Source of the DNA: Paenibacillus qinlingensis
GTDB lineage: Bacteria > Bacillota > Bacilli > Paenibacillales > NBRC-103111
Reading direction: 5' to 3'
Length of the DNA stretch: 64,000 bases
Assembly (NCBI RefSeq): GCF_013204845.1
Contig: NZ_JABMKY010000003.1
Span: 337,907-401,906 of the forward strand
Part shown: positions 27,282 to 36,542 of the stretch, in pieces
How positions within the stretch are numbered: the first letter of the stretch is position 1
Layout of the letters: the number at the start of each line of letters is the position of its first letter
Program-made: the position numbers and the translations under genes
Notes under the pieces: model-generated
The model's input: the letters and a program-made list of their open reading frames with translations, nothing else
Told to the model about the DNA's origin: nothing
The model's database searches: none

Positions 27282-28061
27282 ATGGAAGCTAATAATAGAA
27301 TGTTATGCCATCAGAAAATCGTTTCTATCGATCAGATTTCATTTGGATATGAAAATAAGACAGTGATTAACAATCTCCAGTTTGATGTATTTGAGCGCGA
27401 TTTTGTGGGTGTGATTGGTTCCAACGGGGCTGGTAAAACGACGCTTCTAAAGATGTTAGTTGGTCTATTGAAACCAACTAATGGAGAAATCCGATTATTT
27501 GATCGTCCATTGAATCAATTCAAGGACTGGGAACGTATCGGTTATGTGCCACAGAAGAATGCTTTCAATCCTTTATTTCCAGCGACAGTTAGGGAAGTCG
27601 TACTTTCTGGCATGTATACCAAAAAGAACATATATCGCCGACTCTCCAAAGCTGATTTGCAAAAAGCTGAAGACGCGATGCTGGCGATGCGCATTGAGGA
27701 TTTAGCCGATCGGCGTATAGGCCAGCTCTCAGGAGGTCAGCAGCAGCGAGCGTTCTTAGCTCGTGCGATCGTGAACAACCCGGAACTGCTTATTCTAGAT
27801 GAGCCTACGGTTGGGATTGATGCTGAAACGCAGATAGGTTTCTTCCGGATGATCAAGCATATGCATCTCCATCATCATATGACCTTCATTATGGTTTCCC
27901 ATGATATGGACATGATTCAGTCGTATCTCGGTACAGAGGCGAAGCAAGTAAGCGGTGGCATCAAGTTTTATGTGAAGCATACCCATGATCCCGAGGATTG
28001 CCGTGAGACGAATCTAACCCATTCACTCGGCCAGATTCGAGAGATGATCGGAGTTCAGTAA
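27282..28061 (+). CDS. znuC: Zinc ABC transporter, ATP-binding protein
   Basis: 259 residues with Walker A GSNGAGKTT (about residue 47), Q loop VPQKNAFN, signature LSGGQQQR, Walker B LLILDEPT and the switch His in VSHD. It drives metal import with the adjacent ZnuB and ZnuA. The C-terminal tail carries extra histidines (HLHHH, KHTHDPEDC) that may sense or bind metal. TCAGGAG precedes the ATG. Confidence 0.9.
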   Translation: MEANNRMLCHQKIVSIDQISFGYENKTVINNLQFDVFERDFVGVIGSNGAGKTTLLKMLVGLLKPTNGEIRLFDRPLNQFKDWERIGYVPQKNAFNPLFPATVREVVLSGMYTKKNIYRRLSKADLQKAEDAMLAMRIEDLADRRIGQLSGGQQQRAFLARAIVNNPELLILDEPTVGIDAETQIGFFRMIKHMHLHHHMTFIMVSHDMDMIQSYLGTEAKQVSGGIKFYVKHTHDPEDCRETNLTHSLGQIREMIGVQ

Positions 28062-28073
28062 GGAGCGGGCATT

Positions 28074-28874
28074 TTGGACATATTTACAGAGTACTTTTTT
28101 CAACGTGCATTAATAGGTGGATTATTGATCGGGCTGACTGCGCCATTAATGGGCGTTTTTCTTGTTCTAAGACGTCTATCTATGATAGGTGACACCTTAG
28201 CACATGTTTCGATTGCTGGCGTAGCACTCGGCTTTTTGATCAATGTATACCCACTAGGCGTAGGGCTTGTATTTGCCTTGCTAGCTTCATTTGCCATAGA
28301 AAGGCTGCGCAAGGCATATAAGACTTACGCTGAGCTCTCCATAGCCATTATAATGTCAGGTGGCGTTGCTTTGGCAACGTTACTTTTTACCCTAGGCAAA
28401 GGTTTTAATATGAATGTCATGAGCTATCTGTTCGGCAGCATTTATACGTTAGATTCCACTGATTTATGGGTGGTACTCGTTGTTTGTGTACTTGTTATCG
28501 GCGTTATCGCTTTTCATTTCAAAGAATTTTTCTTAATGTTTTTTGATGAGGATGCAGCGAGTGTAAGTGGACTTCCTTTGAAATTTTATAATATGATGAT
28601 TACGATGCTGACGGCACTTGTAATTTCGGTTGCTATCAAAATTGTAGGAGCTTTATTGGTTTCCTCGTTGTTAACAATTCCAGTCGCATGCAGCTTGTTA
28701 ATTGCTCGCAGCTTCAAACATTCCGTTTTCTTAGCGATTTTATTCTCGGAAATAGCCGTGATCGTTGGTCTTGTAGTAGCCGGGATTTGGGATCTGGCAC
28801 CTGGAGGGACGGTCGTACTGAGCCTCATCGCTATTTTAATTGGGATTATTTTAAAAAGAGGATTGAGGATATAA
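28074..28874 (+). CDS. znuB: Zinc ABC transporter, permease
   Basis: 266 residues, about eight hydrophobic segments, of the ABC-3 permease family (RRLSMIGDTLAHVSIAGVALG near residue 32, LLVSSLLTIPVACSLL later). TTG start with AAGGAG eight bases before, 13 bases after znuC. Forms the membrane channel of the uptake system. Confidence 0.9.
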   Translation: MDIFTEYFFQRALIGGLLIGLTAPLMGVFLVLRRLSMIGDTLAHVSIAGVALGFLINVYPLGVGLVFALLASFAIERLRKAYKTYAELSIAIIMSGGVALATLLFTLGKGFNMNVMSYLFGSIYTLDSTDLWVVLVVCVLVIGVIAFHFKEFFLMFFDEDAASVSGLPLKFYNMMITMLTALVISVAIKIVGALLVSSLLTIPVACSLLIARSFKHSVFLAILFSEIAVIVGLVVAGIWDLAPGGTVVLSLIAILIGIILKRGLRI

Positions 28875-28877
28875 ATC

Positions 28878-29591
28878 ATGGATTCAGTTAATATTTGGAT
28901 CGCCCTTTGGGCGGGTATCGCATCTTTCATTTCACCTTGTTGTCTTCCTTTATATCCTTCGTTCTTATCCTACATAACAGGCATTTCGGTCAGTGAACTT
29001 AAGTCAGGGAGAACAACGGTTCAAGTTAGGCGTCAAACGATGCTCCACACGTTAAGCTTTATCGTAGGTTTCTCTATCATTTTTTATGCTTTAGGACTAA
29101 CGGCAGGCTTTGTCGGGAGCTTCTTTATTGACTACCGCGACTTGCTTCGTCAGATCGCTGCACTTTTAATATTTGTCATGGGTCTATTTTTACTCGGTAT
29201 TTTTCAACCGCAATGGCTAATGAAAGAACGTAAATTGTCTATTAAATTTCGGCCAGCTGGCTATGTGGGCTCAGTCTTTGTTGGCATGGGTTTTGCAGCG
29301 GGGTGGTCACCATGTGTAGGGCCGATTCTGTCAGCCATTCTTGCTTTAGCGGCAACAGAACCGGGAACCTGGTTGCAATTAACGACTGCATACTCACTTG
29401 GATTCGCTATTCCTTTCTTCCTTCTTTCCTTTTTCATCGGTTCAACCAAATGGATTCTACGTTACTCCAACCTTCTTATGAAAATTGGCGGAGGCTTAAT
29501 GATTATCATCGCCATTCTTCTTTATACAGGTAAAATGACGCAAATCACCCTTTGGTTGAACTCCATTACACCAGATTTCTTGAAATTTTAA
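28878..29591 (+). CDS. ccdA: CcdA-type thiol-disulfide membrane transporter
   Basis: 237 residues with six hydrophobic segments. Paired cysteines in SPCCLPLYPSF and WSPCVGPI are the redox centre that passes electrons from cytoplasmic thioredoxin across the membrane, for cytochrome c maturation or spore-coat/thiol reduction. It begins three bases after znuB, so it is co-transcribed with the zinc transporter, an unusual pairing. It lies convergent to splB with only four bases between the two stops. Confidence 0.9.
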   Translation: MDSVNIWIALWAGIASFISPCCLPLYPSFLSYITGISVSELKSGRTTVQVRRQTMLHTLSFIVGFSIIFYALGLTAGFVGSFFIDYRDLLRQIAALLIFVMGLFLLGIFQPQWLMKERKLSIKFRPAGYVGSVFVGMGFAAGWSPCVGPILSAILALAATEPGTWLQLTTAYSLGFAIPFFLLSFFIGSTKWILRYSNLLMKIGGGLMIIIAILLYTGKMTQITLWLNSITPDFLKF

Positions 29592-29595
29592 GGGA

Positions 29596-30657
29596 TCATG
29601 TAAAATATTCAATCTTCGCTTGAGGGAATTTCTCGAAAATTTGCTCTGTAATAAATTCCCTCAACGCGGTAGCTTGTTCATCTTTGTATACATATTTACC
29701 TTTCCCATATTTTCCCCATTTGTATTTTCTCTTTTCTTCGTCCATTTCCAGCTTCGTTTTGGGATACCGCTTCTCAATAATATTCTTGGCTGTTTTCGTG
29801 AATCTATGTTGAATCATTTCAAAAGTGAGATCGTGTGTGGCCTCGGCAGGTAAGGTATTGTAGAGCTTTTCAAGTAGCGTTGCATAGCCTTCCTCCCAGC
29901 CTTCATGCCAAATAATAGGGGCAATGATGAAACCAAGCGGATATCCAGCCTTGGCCACTTTGCCTGCCGCTTCAATGCGTTCATGAAATCGAGATGTACC
30001 AGGCTCGAAGTTCTTGATCACATAATCCGCATTCACGCTGAACCGAAATCGGGTATGCTTGTTATGTTTGGCATCTAATAAAGGCTCCACATGATGGTAC
30101 TTAGTGACAAATCGTAGGCGTCCGTGTTCCTGTTCACCCATAAATTCGATTAACTGTTTGAGCGATCCAGATATATGTTCAAGTCCTACGGGGTCAGATG
30201 TACACGCGGCTTCAAAACGAGTAATTTCAGGCTCGCGTTCCTCGATATAGCCTTTGGCTGCCTCGAGAATCTCGTCTATATTGACATAGACACGTATATA
30301 AGGCTTCGCACCCATCGTTGTTTGCAAATAACAATAATGACAATGGCCCATGCAGCCTGTTGCGATGGGTATCGCGTATTCGGCGGATGGCTTGGATGTC
30401 TCGAACTTTAACGTTTTTCGGATACCAACGACTAAAGTTCGCTTCGCTATCCGGTATTTATCTAATTCATTTTCTCCGGGCAAATCGCGGATTTGATTAT
30501 GAGAGGTCGTCATATGAATCTCAAGGCCTTCCTGCTCAGCCCATTGATAAATTTGTTTACCTTTGGGATAATTCAGGGCATCAGGTTCAAAATAAACAAG
30601 CTCAGGCACGAAAATCGTCGTGCTAGGTTGCGGCCTTGTAAGTAACTCAGTAGACAT
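29596..30657 (-). CDS. splB: Spore photoproduct lyase
   Basis: 353 residues, radical SAM. The cluster cysteines are Cys102, Cys106 and Cys109 (CMGHCHYC) and the catalytic H-atom donor is Cys152 (EAACTSDPVG), with the same spacing as Cys90/94/97 and Cys141 of B. subtilis. It reverses the UV spore photoproduct in DNA during germination. ATG at 30655-30657 follows GAAGGAGG. No splA is visible upstream. Confidence 0.95.
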   Translation of the reverse strand: MSTELLTRPQPSTTIFVPELVYFEPDALNYPKGKQIYQWAEQEGLEIHMTTSHNQIRDLPGENELDKYRIAKRTLVVGIRKTLKFETSKPSAEYAIPIATGCMGHCHYCYLQTTMGAKPYIRVYVNIDEILEAAKGYIEEREPEITRFEAACTSDPVGLEHISGSLKQLIEFMGEQEHGRLRFVTKYHHVEPLLDAKHNKHTRFRFSVNADYVIKNFEPGTSRFHERIEAAGKVAKAGYPLGFIIAPIIWHEGWEEGYATLLEKLYNTLPAEATHDLTFEMIQHRFTKTAKNIIEKRYPKTKLEMDEEKRKYKWGKYGKGKYVYKDEQATALREFITEQIFEKFPQAKIEYFT

Positions 30658-30736
30658 AAGGGCCTCCTTCACAAATGGGATTAACAATCTATTATTTTAG
30701 TGTGCCAAAGAGAAGTGCTTTGAAATCATGGGAGAT

Positions 30737-30766
30737 TTGACCGCATCTGGGTAGATGGATTATGAT
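30737..30766 (+). promoter_or_regulatory. mntR: Predicted sigma-A promoter of mntR
   Basis: TTGACC at 30737-30742, then TATGAT at 30761-30766 (18-base spacing), 80 bases before the start. Confidence 0.5.
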
Positions 30767-30845
30767 AGGAAAGCCAGTATGGCTTGAGAAAACCTTTATA
30801 CATTTTTTGTGGAATGAAATTCGCACAGCAGGGGGAAATATAGCA

Positions 30846-31271
30846 ATGGCTACGCCAAGTATGGAAGATTATTTGGAGAGAATATACAAGCTTATCGATG
30901 AGAAAGGTTACGCTCGTGTTTCCGACATTGCTGAAGGGCTTGAAGTGCACCCCTCCTCCGTAACGAAAATGATTCAAAAATTAGATAAAGATAATTATTT
31001 AATCTATGAAAAATATCGTGGTCTCATCCTAACGCCCAAAGGGAAGAAAATGGGCAAACGTTTGATGGATCGGCATGAGCTTTTGGAAAATTTTCTAACG
31101 ACTATTGGTGTCCATGAGGACAATATATATAAGGATGTCGAAGGCATTGAGCATCATCTAAGCTGGGATTCGATTACGTGCATTGAAACCTTATTAGAAT
31201 ACTTTCGGAGAGATCCCAGCCGAGCAGATGAACTTATGAATGTTCGTAAAGAGTTAGAGGCAGAGAATTAG
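30846..31271 (+). CDS. mntR: MntR, manganese-responsive repressor
   Basis: 141 residues of the DtxR/MntR family. All B. subtilis MntR metal ligands are present at identical positions: Asp8, Glu11, His77, Glu99, Glu102 and His103. The winged helix lies at residues 20-65. It represses manganese importers when Mn is plentiful. The start at 30846 follows GGGGG; the longer frame to 30762 has no ribosome site. Position next to yqhO is as in Bacillus. Confidence 0.97.
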   Translation: MATPSMEDYLERIYKLIDEKGYARVSDIAEGLEVHPSSVTKMIQKLDKDNYLIYEKYRGLILTPKGKKMGKRLMDRHELLENFLTTIGVHEDNIYKDVEGIEHHLSWDSITCIETLLEYFRRDPSRADELMNVRKELEAEN

Positions 31272-31304
31272 ACAGAGACCGTTTACGGTTCTCTGTCTTT
31301 TTTC
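31271..31304 (+). terminator. Terminator of mntR
   Basis: GACAGAGACC pairs with GGTTCTCTGTC, then a T run. Confidence 0.85.
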
Positions 31305-31383
31305 TTTGGGAATAGAAACAAACTGCTCACGCATACATACCTAAGAAGCCCTATGAATTAGAGCTAAGGGGAGGATGCCGGGT

Positions 31384-32361
31384 ATGAAGATTAATGGCGT
31401 GTTTGAAGGTGGCGGCGTCAAAGGGATTGCCTTGGCGGGTAGTGTGAGCGCAGCGATAGAACAAGGATATACCTTTCATAATGTCGCAGGTACAAGCTCT
31501 GGTTCGATTGTAGCTGCTTTGTTGGCTGCCGGCTATACCGGGGAAGAGATGAGGGAATTGATCCTTAGAGCGCCATTTAAGTCGTTCATGCAACGTTCTC
31601 CTATTTTCAATACGAAGATCATTGGTCCCGCGGCACGCTTATTGCTCAAAAAAGGACTTTATTCCGGGGAAGCCTTGGAACATTGGGTCAATCAACAACT
31701 AGCTATGAAGGGTGTTCGCACATTTGCCGATCTTCAGCCAAACCAGCTCCGCATTATTGCTTCTGATATTACGCAAGGCAAGCTATTGGTTCTGCCTAAT
31801 GATATAGCCCAATACGGCATCGAGCCTGGTAAGCTTTCCGTTGCGAAAGCGGTGAGGATGAGCACGAGCATCCCCTACTTTTTCGATCCAGTCAGAATCC
31901 GTCGTAATATAAAAAGCTCCGAGAAGGCTAAGCCTTTCTCGGAGCAGTTTAATTATATCGTGGATGGCGGCTTGTTAAGCAATTTCCCGCTTTGGGTGTT
32001 CGACAATGAAATGCCGCGTACTAAAGTCATTCCTGTTATTGGTTTCCAACTTGTTGGAAAAAGTGATACCCCGACACATACGATCCGAGGGCCTATTACG
32101 ATGCTAGAAGCACTCTTTAGCACTATGCTTAGTGCGCATGATGAGCGTTACATCGAACAGAAGAATCGCTTCCGTACCGTTAAGATTCCTACGCTAGGTG
32201 TTGGGAATACACAATTCACCATCTCCAAGGAGTTAAGCATGTCACTTTATGAGTCGGGCTTCATGGCGGCCAAAGCGTACTTCAAAAGTTGGTCTGCAAG
32301 TACCTACGAAGAAAATTATGAGAAATACGTCATGCGACCTCCGCATAAATCCTTGACTTAG
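31384..32361 (+). CDS. yqhO: Patatin-like phospholipase
   Basis: 325 residues. FEGGGVKG (oxyanion), GTSSGS (nucleophile about Ser38) and VDGG (Asp about 194) give the Ser-Asp dyad of patatin lipases. ATG 31384 has GGGAGG nine bases before; ATG 31375 touches that site. The stretch at about residues 178-187 (SSEKAKPFSE) is encoded by a near-perfect palindrome with terminator features on the other strand. It overlaps the convergent small gene by four bases. Confidence 0.9.
   Translation: MKINGVFEGGGVKGIALAGSVSAAIEQGYTFHNVAGTSSGSIVAALLAAGYTGEEMRELILRAPFKSFMQRSPIFNTKIIGPAARLLLKKGLYSGEALEHWVNQQLAMKGVRTFADLQPNQLRIIASDITQGKLLVLPNDIAQYGIEPGKLSVAKAVRMSTSIPYFFDPVRIRRNIKSSEKAKPFSEQFNYIVDGGLLSNFPLWVFDNEMPRTKVIPVIGFQLVGKSDTPTHTIRGPITMLEALFSTMLSAHDERYIEQKNRFRTVKIPTLGVGNTQFTISKELSMSLYESGFMAAKAYFKSWSASTYEENYEKYVMRPPHKSLT
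31911..31945 (-). terminator. Intragenic terminator-like hairpin inside yqhO
   Basis: Minus strand: GCTCCGAGAAAGGC pairs with GCCTTCTCGGAGC (one bulge), followed by TTTTT. It could end transcripts from the convergent genes at 32358-33562, whose stops leave no room for a terminator. Confidence 0.65.
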
Positions 32362-32615
32362 TGGTATTTCGGGAAATCATCCTTATCGGAATCTTTCGTG
32401 CCGTTAATGACGCGGAACTTCGCGTTTTTGGTTTTACCTTTTTCAGCTCCACGAGGAATGGAAGGCTTCTTCCAACGGGAAGGTGGGAATTTATATAATA
32501 GAAAAATGACACCAAGCACAAATATAGGAACAAGAAAAAATCTGAAATTTGCGAGCAAGCCTATTGCAATCAAAACGCCTATGGCAATTTCAATCGGAGA
32601 AAACTTTCTTCTCAT
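32358..32615 (-). CDS. Small membrane protein (yqhP position)
   Basis: 85 residues: a hydrophobic N-terminal half with two membrane segments (IAIGVLIAIGLLANFRFFLV, then a second to about residue 42) and a Lys-rich soluble tail. ATG with GGAGGG about eight bases before. It overlaps yqhQ upstream (ATGA type) and converges with yqhO, overlapping by four bases. By position it corresponds to B. subtilis yqhP; I cannot confirm homology. Function unknown. Confidence 0.7.
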   Translation of the reverse strand: MRRKFSPIEIAIGVLIAIGLLANFRFFLVPIFVLGVIFLLYKFPPSRWKKPSIPRGAEKGKTKNAKFRVINGTKDSDKDDFPKYH

Positions 32616-33562
32616 GCCCGTCCCTCCATAATTCGTTTTTCCGCTTCTAGCATGCGGTTAAATGATGCAATGGATACCTCTACTTGACTGTCTTCAGGTT
32701 CTTTAGTTGTTAGTAATTGAAGCCAAAGACCAGGGTAACCAAGATAACGAAGAACAGGTACATCACGAAGGGAATTCGTAAAACGTAATACCTCATAAGA
32801 TACACCGATTACCAATGGTAACAAAATTAAACGCTGCACAATTCGTTCGACCATTCCGTCATAGTGAAGGAAAGAGTAGATGATAACACCAATTAAAACG
32901 GTGAATACGATAAAGCTGCTTCCACAACGGTAATGAAGCGTGTTGAACTTTTGAACATTGCTTACCGTTAATTCCATGCCTGCTTCATAAGCGCTGATCA
33001 CTTTATGTTCTGCGCCATGATATTGAAACAATCTCCGAATCATAGGTGTAAGAGAGATGAAATAAATATATCCCACTAACAAAATGAGTTTGATTACACC
33101 TTCTATAAGATTATGAAGAATCTGATTGCTAAATACATTTTGAAACAAAAACTGTTCAATAATAGCAGGAACTAAAGTGAAAATAAATTTCCCGAACAAA
33201 AAGGAAAGGACACCGACGAAAGCAACACCTAATACCATGGAAATGCTAGAGAAAATGCCGCCTTTCTCTTCTTTCTTCGTCGTGTCTTCTTCACCTTCTT
33301 GCTCGGCGAAGGACTCAGCGGAGAAATTCAGATGCTGTGCACCTTTGGCGCTGGACTCGATAATACCTACAATTCCTCGAACAAAAGGAATTTTCTTAAG
33401 TGCTTGAACCCACGGAATCACTTTCTTTGGTACTTCCAGAAAATCAAGGGAACCGTCTTTTTTGCGCACAGCAGTTACGTGCACATTTCTTCCTGCGAAC
33501 ATGACGCCCTCGATGACGGCTTGTCCTCCGTATATACTGTTTTGTTCTGCCACAAGATTCAC
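32612..33562 (-). CDS. yqhQ: YqhQ, DUF1385 membrane protein
   Basis: 316 residues. The N-terminal YGGQAVIEGVMFAGRNV and central YHGAEHKVISAYE are DUF1385 hallmarks. About four to five membrane segments occupy residues 105-260. The family is of unknown function and its location next to efp/spoIIIA is conserved in Bacillus. The GTG at 33562 or at 33553 could start it. Its stop overlaps the next small gene. Confidence 0.9.
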   Translation of the reverse strand: MNLVAEQNSIYGGQAVIEGVMFAGRNVHVTAVRKKDGSLDFLEVPKKVIPWVQALKKIPFVRGIVGIIESSAKGAQHLNFSAESFAEQEGEEDTTKKEEKGGIFSSISMVLGVAFVGVLSFLFGKFIFTLVPAIIEQFLFQNVFSNQILHNLIEGVIKLILLVGYIYFISLTPMIRRLFQYHGAEHKVISAYEAGMELTVSNVQKFNTLHYRCGSSFIVFTVLIGVIIYSFLHYDGMVERIVQRLILLPLVIGVSYEVLRFTNSLRDVPVLRYLGYPGLWLQLLTTKEPEDSQVEVSIASFNRMLEAEKRIMEGRA

Positions 33563-33701
33563 CTTCTCATCTTTCTCGAATTCAATTATGTTCTTTCTTA
33601 TTGTAACGGATTCAGGTGTTGAATGCTACCGATTGCGACAGAACATACTATGATTGCTGGTGGAAAGACAAGCCTTATCGGTAGAGAAAGGAAGATCACA
33701 G

Positions 33702-34193
33702 ATGACAAGTGCGCATACCGCGAAGAAAAAACAAACGAATCGTTGGGTATTTGTCCTATATATCGGCTTTTTTGCAGGGTTAATATGGGGTGCCCTCAAA
33801 ATTGTTGAGAATTACTTTAAGTTCACAACGATAGGAATTGGATTTCTTGTCGAACCTTTTTTCAAGCATGATTATTTTAATACATGGATGGGATTATTCT
33901 TGGGGTGGATTGTGTTTGCTCTATTCTCGATATTGGCCGCCTTCATCTACATGGTTACCATGTGGAAACTGCGTAGTCCTTTTTGGGGAATAGGTTATGG
34001 TGCGCTATGGTGGGCGATTATTTATCTCATAGTAGGGCCAATTACAGGAATGGTGTATTGGATCACCGAGCTGGACCTTAATACTATCATCAGTGATGCT
34101 TGTTTATTCCTTGTATGGGGGATGTTTATTGGGTATTCGATTGCCATTGAATATACAAGCGCTAGAACGACAGAGGCTATACCCAAGACATGA
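33702..34193 (+). CDS. yqhR: YqhR-family membrane protein
   Basis: 163 residues with four hydrophobic segments; WVFVLYIGFFAGLIWGALKI and IGYGALWWAIIYLIVGPI are typical of the YqhR family. Function unknown. The ATG at 33702 has AAAGGAAG before it. It is divergent from yqhQ, as in Bacillus, and lies 79 bases upstream of aroQ. Confidence 0.85.
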   Translation: MTSAHTAKKKQTNRWVFVLYIGFFAGLIWGALKIVENYFKFTTIGIGFLVEPFFKHDYFNTWMGLFLGWIVFALFSILAAFIYMVTMWKLRSPFWGIGYGALWWAIIYLIVGPITGMVYWITELDLNTIISDACLFLVWGMFIGYSIAIEYTSARTTEAIPKT

Positions 34194-34272
34194 AAGTTAT
34201 GGTAAAATATCAAAGGTTAAATAGCGGAAAGCTGCTAGTTGCCTATGAAGATTGTTGCGGGAGGATTTCGAA

Positions 34273-34704
34273 TTGAAAAGGGTTCTAGTTTTGAATGGTC
34301 CGAATTTGAATATGCTTGGTATACGTGAGCCTGGTGTATATGGAACCGTCACACTTTCTTCCATTATTGAAGGTTTGGAAAAGCTTGGAACCGAGCTTTC
34401 GCTCGAATTGGAGAGCTTCCAATCTAACCATGAGGGCGAGATTATTGACAAAATTCACGCTGCCTACGGTACAAAGGATGGCATTCTTATGAATCCTGGT
34501 GCCTTCACGCATTACAGCTATGCGATTCGTGATGCACTAGCTACGGTCCAATTGCCAACGGTAGAGGTTCATATTTCGAATATTCATAAACGTGAAGAAT
34601 TTCGTCATCATTCGGTCATTGCACCCGTCGTAATTGGTCAAATTTGCGGATTTGGCGCAGATAGTTATGCGCTTGGATTACGAGCTTTACTACCCCATCT
34701 GTAA
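34273..34704 (+). CDS. aroQ: 3-dehydroquinate dehydratase, type II
   Basis: 143 residues, full length. The third step of the shikimate pathway. [17 protein letters not shown] holds the active-site lid residues (Arg, Tyr), [16 protein letters not shown] the catalytic His, and [18 protein letters not shown] the substrate-binding segment. TTG at 34273 with GGGAGG (34259-34264) is preferred over the TTG at 34252. Confidence 0.95.
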   Translation: MKRVLVLNGPNLNMLGIREPGVYGTVTLSSIIEGLEKLGTELSLELESFQSNHEGEIIDKIHAAYGTKDGILMNPGAFTHYSYAIRDALATVQLPTVEVHISNIHKREEFRHHSVIAPVVIGQICGFGADSYALGLRALLPHL

Positions 34705-34741
34705 GCATAGGCTTACGTAGATTGTTTTGCTCTAGCAAAAC
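34700..34741. other. Two small hairpins between aroQ and pepQ
   Basis: GTAAGC-ATAG-GCTTAC (34701-34716) and GTTTTGC-TCTA-GCAAAAC (34724-34741). Without T runs they look like processing or attenuation structures rather than a firm terminator. Confidence 0.4.
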
Positions 34742-34764
34742 GTTAAGAAGGAATGGTGATTTGG

Positions 34765-35838
34765 ATGCAGGAGAAACGTATTGAACGTCTTCGCGAGGCT
34801 ATGCAACAGCAAGAATTACCGGCACTACTCATCACGAACGCATATAACCGTACATATGTATCTGGTTTCACTGGTTCATCTGGCTATGTACTTATTACGT
34901 TAGACCGTGCCATTTTATTAACAGACTTTCGTTATATGACACAAGCGCCGCAGCAAGCTAAACTGTTTGAAGTGGTAGAACATAAAGCCAAGGCGATTGA
35001 GTCCGTAAGAGAACTCTTGGGGCAGCAAGGGATTACGAAGCTTGGTTTCGAGCAAAGCGACGTGACTTATGGTGATTTTATCAACTATCAACAGGGTCTT
35101 CCAGGCATTGAATTTGTGCCAACTTCACGACTTGTTGAATTGATTCGTATGGTGAAAGATGAAGCGGAACTGCAAGTGATGCAGGAAGCGGCGGATTTGG
35201 CCGATCAAACTTTCTCGCACATCCTTAATTTCATTAAACCAGGTGTCAAAGAGTTAGATATTGCACTGGAAATTGAAGTGTTTATTCGCAAAAACGGAGG
35301 CACCTCGACGTCCTTCGAGACGATCGTAGCGTCGGGTGAGCGTTCAGCGTTACCTCACGGTAAAGCAAGTGATCGCATTCTTCAAGGAAACGAATTTGTC
35401 AAATTGGATTTTGGAGCGTATTATAAAGGTTATTGCTCTGATATCACCAGAACGGTTATGCTAGGAAAGCCAACAGATAAACATAAAGAAATTTATGATA
35501 TTGTGTTGGAAGCACAGCTGAATTGTTTGGCAAACTTGAAACCAGGCATTACGGGCAGAGAAGGCGATGCTTTCGCACGCGATGTCATCGTGAAGCGCGG
35601 CTATGGCGATTATTTCGGTCACGGGACCGGACATGGGCTGGGGATGGAAGTACACGAATCTCCGCGTGTGTCGAAAACCGAAGATATGATTTTAACTCCT
35701 GGTATGGTTGTTACTGTTGAACCTGGTATTTATCTCCCTGATTTTGGTGGAGTTCGAATTGAGGATGACGTAGTAATTACTGAGACCGGCATTAAAATAC
35801 TTACACATTCTACCAAAGATTTTCTTATCATTGACTAG
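34765..35838 (+). CDS. Xaa-Pro dipeptidase/aminopeptidase, M24 family
   Basis: 357 residues (YqhT type). A creatinase-like N-terminal domain is followed by the pita-bread metallopeptidase fold: LDFGAYYKGYCSDITRT (two Asp ligands), HGTGHGLGMEVHE (His), VTVEPGIY (Glu) and GVRIEDD (Glu). It cleaves proline-containing peptides in the cytoplasm. The ATG at 34765 was preferred; the ATG at 34753 touches the ribosome site AAGAAGGA. Upstream of efp, as in Bacillus. Confidence 0.9.
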   Translation: MQEKRIERLREAMQQQELPALLITNAYNRTYVSGFTGSSGYVLITLDRAILLTDFRYMTQAPQQAKLFEVVEHKAKAIESVRELLGQQGITKLGFEQSDVTYGDFINYQQGLPGIEFVPTSRLVELIRMVKDEAELQVMQEAADLADQTFSHILNFIKPGVKELDIALEIEVFIRKNGGTSTSFETIVASGERSALPHGKASDRILQGNEFVKLDFGAYYKGYCSDITRTVMLGKPTDKHKEIYDIVLEAQLNCLANLKPGITGREGDAFARDVIVKRGYGDYFGHGTGHGLGMEVHESPRVSKTEDMILTPGMVVTVEPGIYLPDFGGVRIEDDVVITETGIKILTHSTKDFLIID

Positions 35839-35853
35839 CGGAGGGATTTACAA

Positions 35854-36417
35854 GTGATATCAGTAAACGATTTTAAAACAGGTCTTACCATTGAAGTTGA
35901 GCATGATATTTTTACAGTTCTAGATTTCCAACACGTTAAACCAGGTAAAGGTGCTGCATTCGTGCGCTCCAAGCTGAAAAACTTACGAAACGGCAATACC
36001 GTTGAACGTACGTTCCGTGCGGGTGAGAACGTTGGACGTGCTCACATCGAAAACCGTGAAATGCAATACTTGTACGCAGCTGGTGACGAGTACACGTTCA
36101 TGGATACAGAGACTTACGATCAGATCTCTCTTGCCCATGAACAATTGAAGTGGGAATTGAACTTCCTGAAAGAAAACATGAACATCAAGATCATGAGCTA
36201 TCAAGGTGAAATTCTAGGGATTAACCTTCCGAAGAGCGTTGACTTGAAAGTTGTTGAAACAGATGCAAGCGTTAAAGGAAACACAGCACAAGGTGCATTG
36301 AAAAATGCGAAAGTGGAAACAGGTCTTAATGTGATGGTGCCGCTTTTCATCAACGAAGGTGATGTTCTTTCCGTTGATACAGATGATGGCAAATACCTTT
36401 CACGCGCAAGCAACTAA
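35854..36417 (+). CDS. efp: Elongation factor P
   Basis: 187 residues, full length, with three beta domains. Lys32 at the tip (VKPGKGAAF) is the site modified in other bacteria; it rescues ribosomes stalled at polyproline. GTG start with CGGAGGG before it, 15 bases after the peptidase gene. Confidence 0.97.
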   Translation: MISVNDFKTGLTIEVEHDIFTVLDFQHVKPGKGAAFVRSKLKNLRNGNTVERTFRAGENVGRAHIENREMQYLYAAGDEYTFMDTETYDQISLAHEQLKWELNFLKENMNIKIMSYQGEILGINLPKSVDLKVVETDASVKGNTAQGALKNAKVETGLNVMVPLFINEGDVLSVDTDDGKYLSRASN

Positions 36418-36423
36418 AAAGAT

Positions 36424-36462
36424 AAGCCTTTCTGACTCGCAAGAGTCCGAAAGGCTTTTTTT
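36424..36462 (+). terminator. Terminator of efp
   Basis: AAGCCTTTCTGACTC pairs with GAGTCCGAAAGGCTT, then a T run. Confidence 0.9.
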
Positions 36463-36493
36463 CATTTCTTACCACAGCCCGCCAAATGTATGC

Positions 36494-36499
36494 TATAAT
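36494..36499 (+). promoter_or_regulatory. Possible -10 box of lysC
   Basis: TATAAT 49 bases before the lysC start; no good -35 box is seen. Confidence 0.4.
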
Positions 36500-36542
36500 A
36501 TTGAATTGTTATGCACTAGTATGCGTTAGGAGTGGGTCAGCT

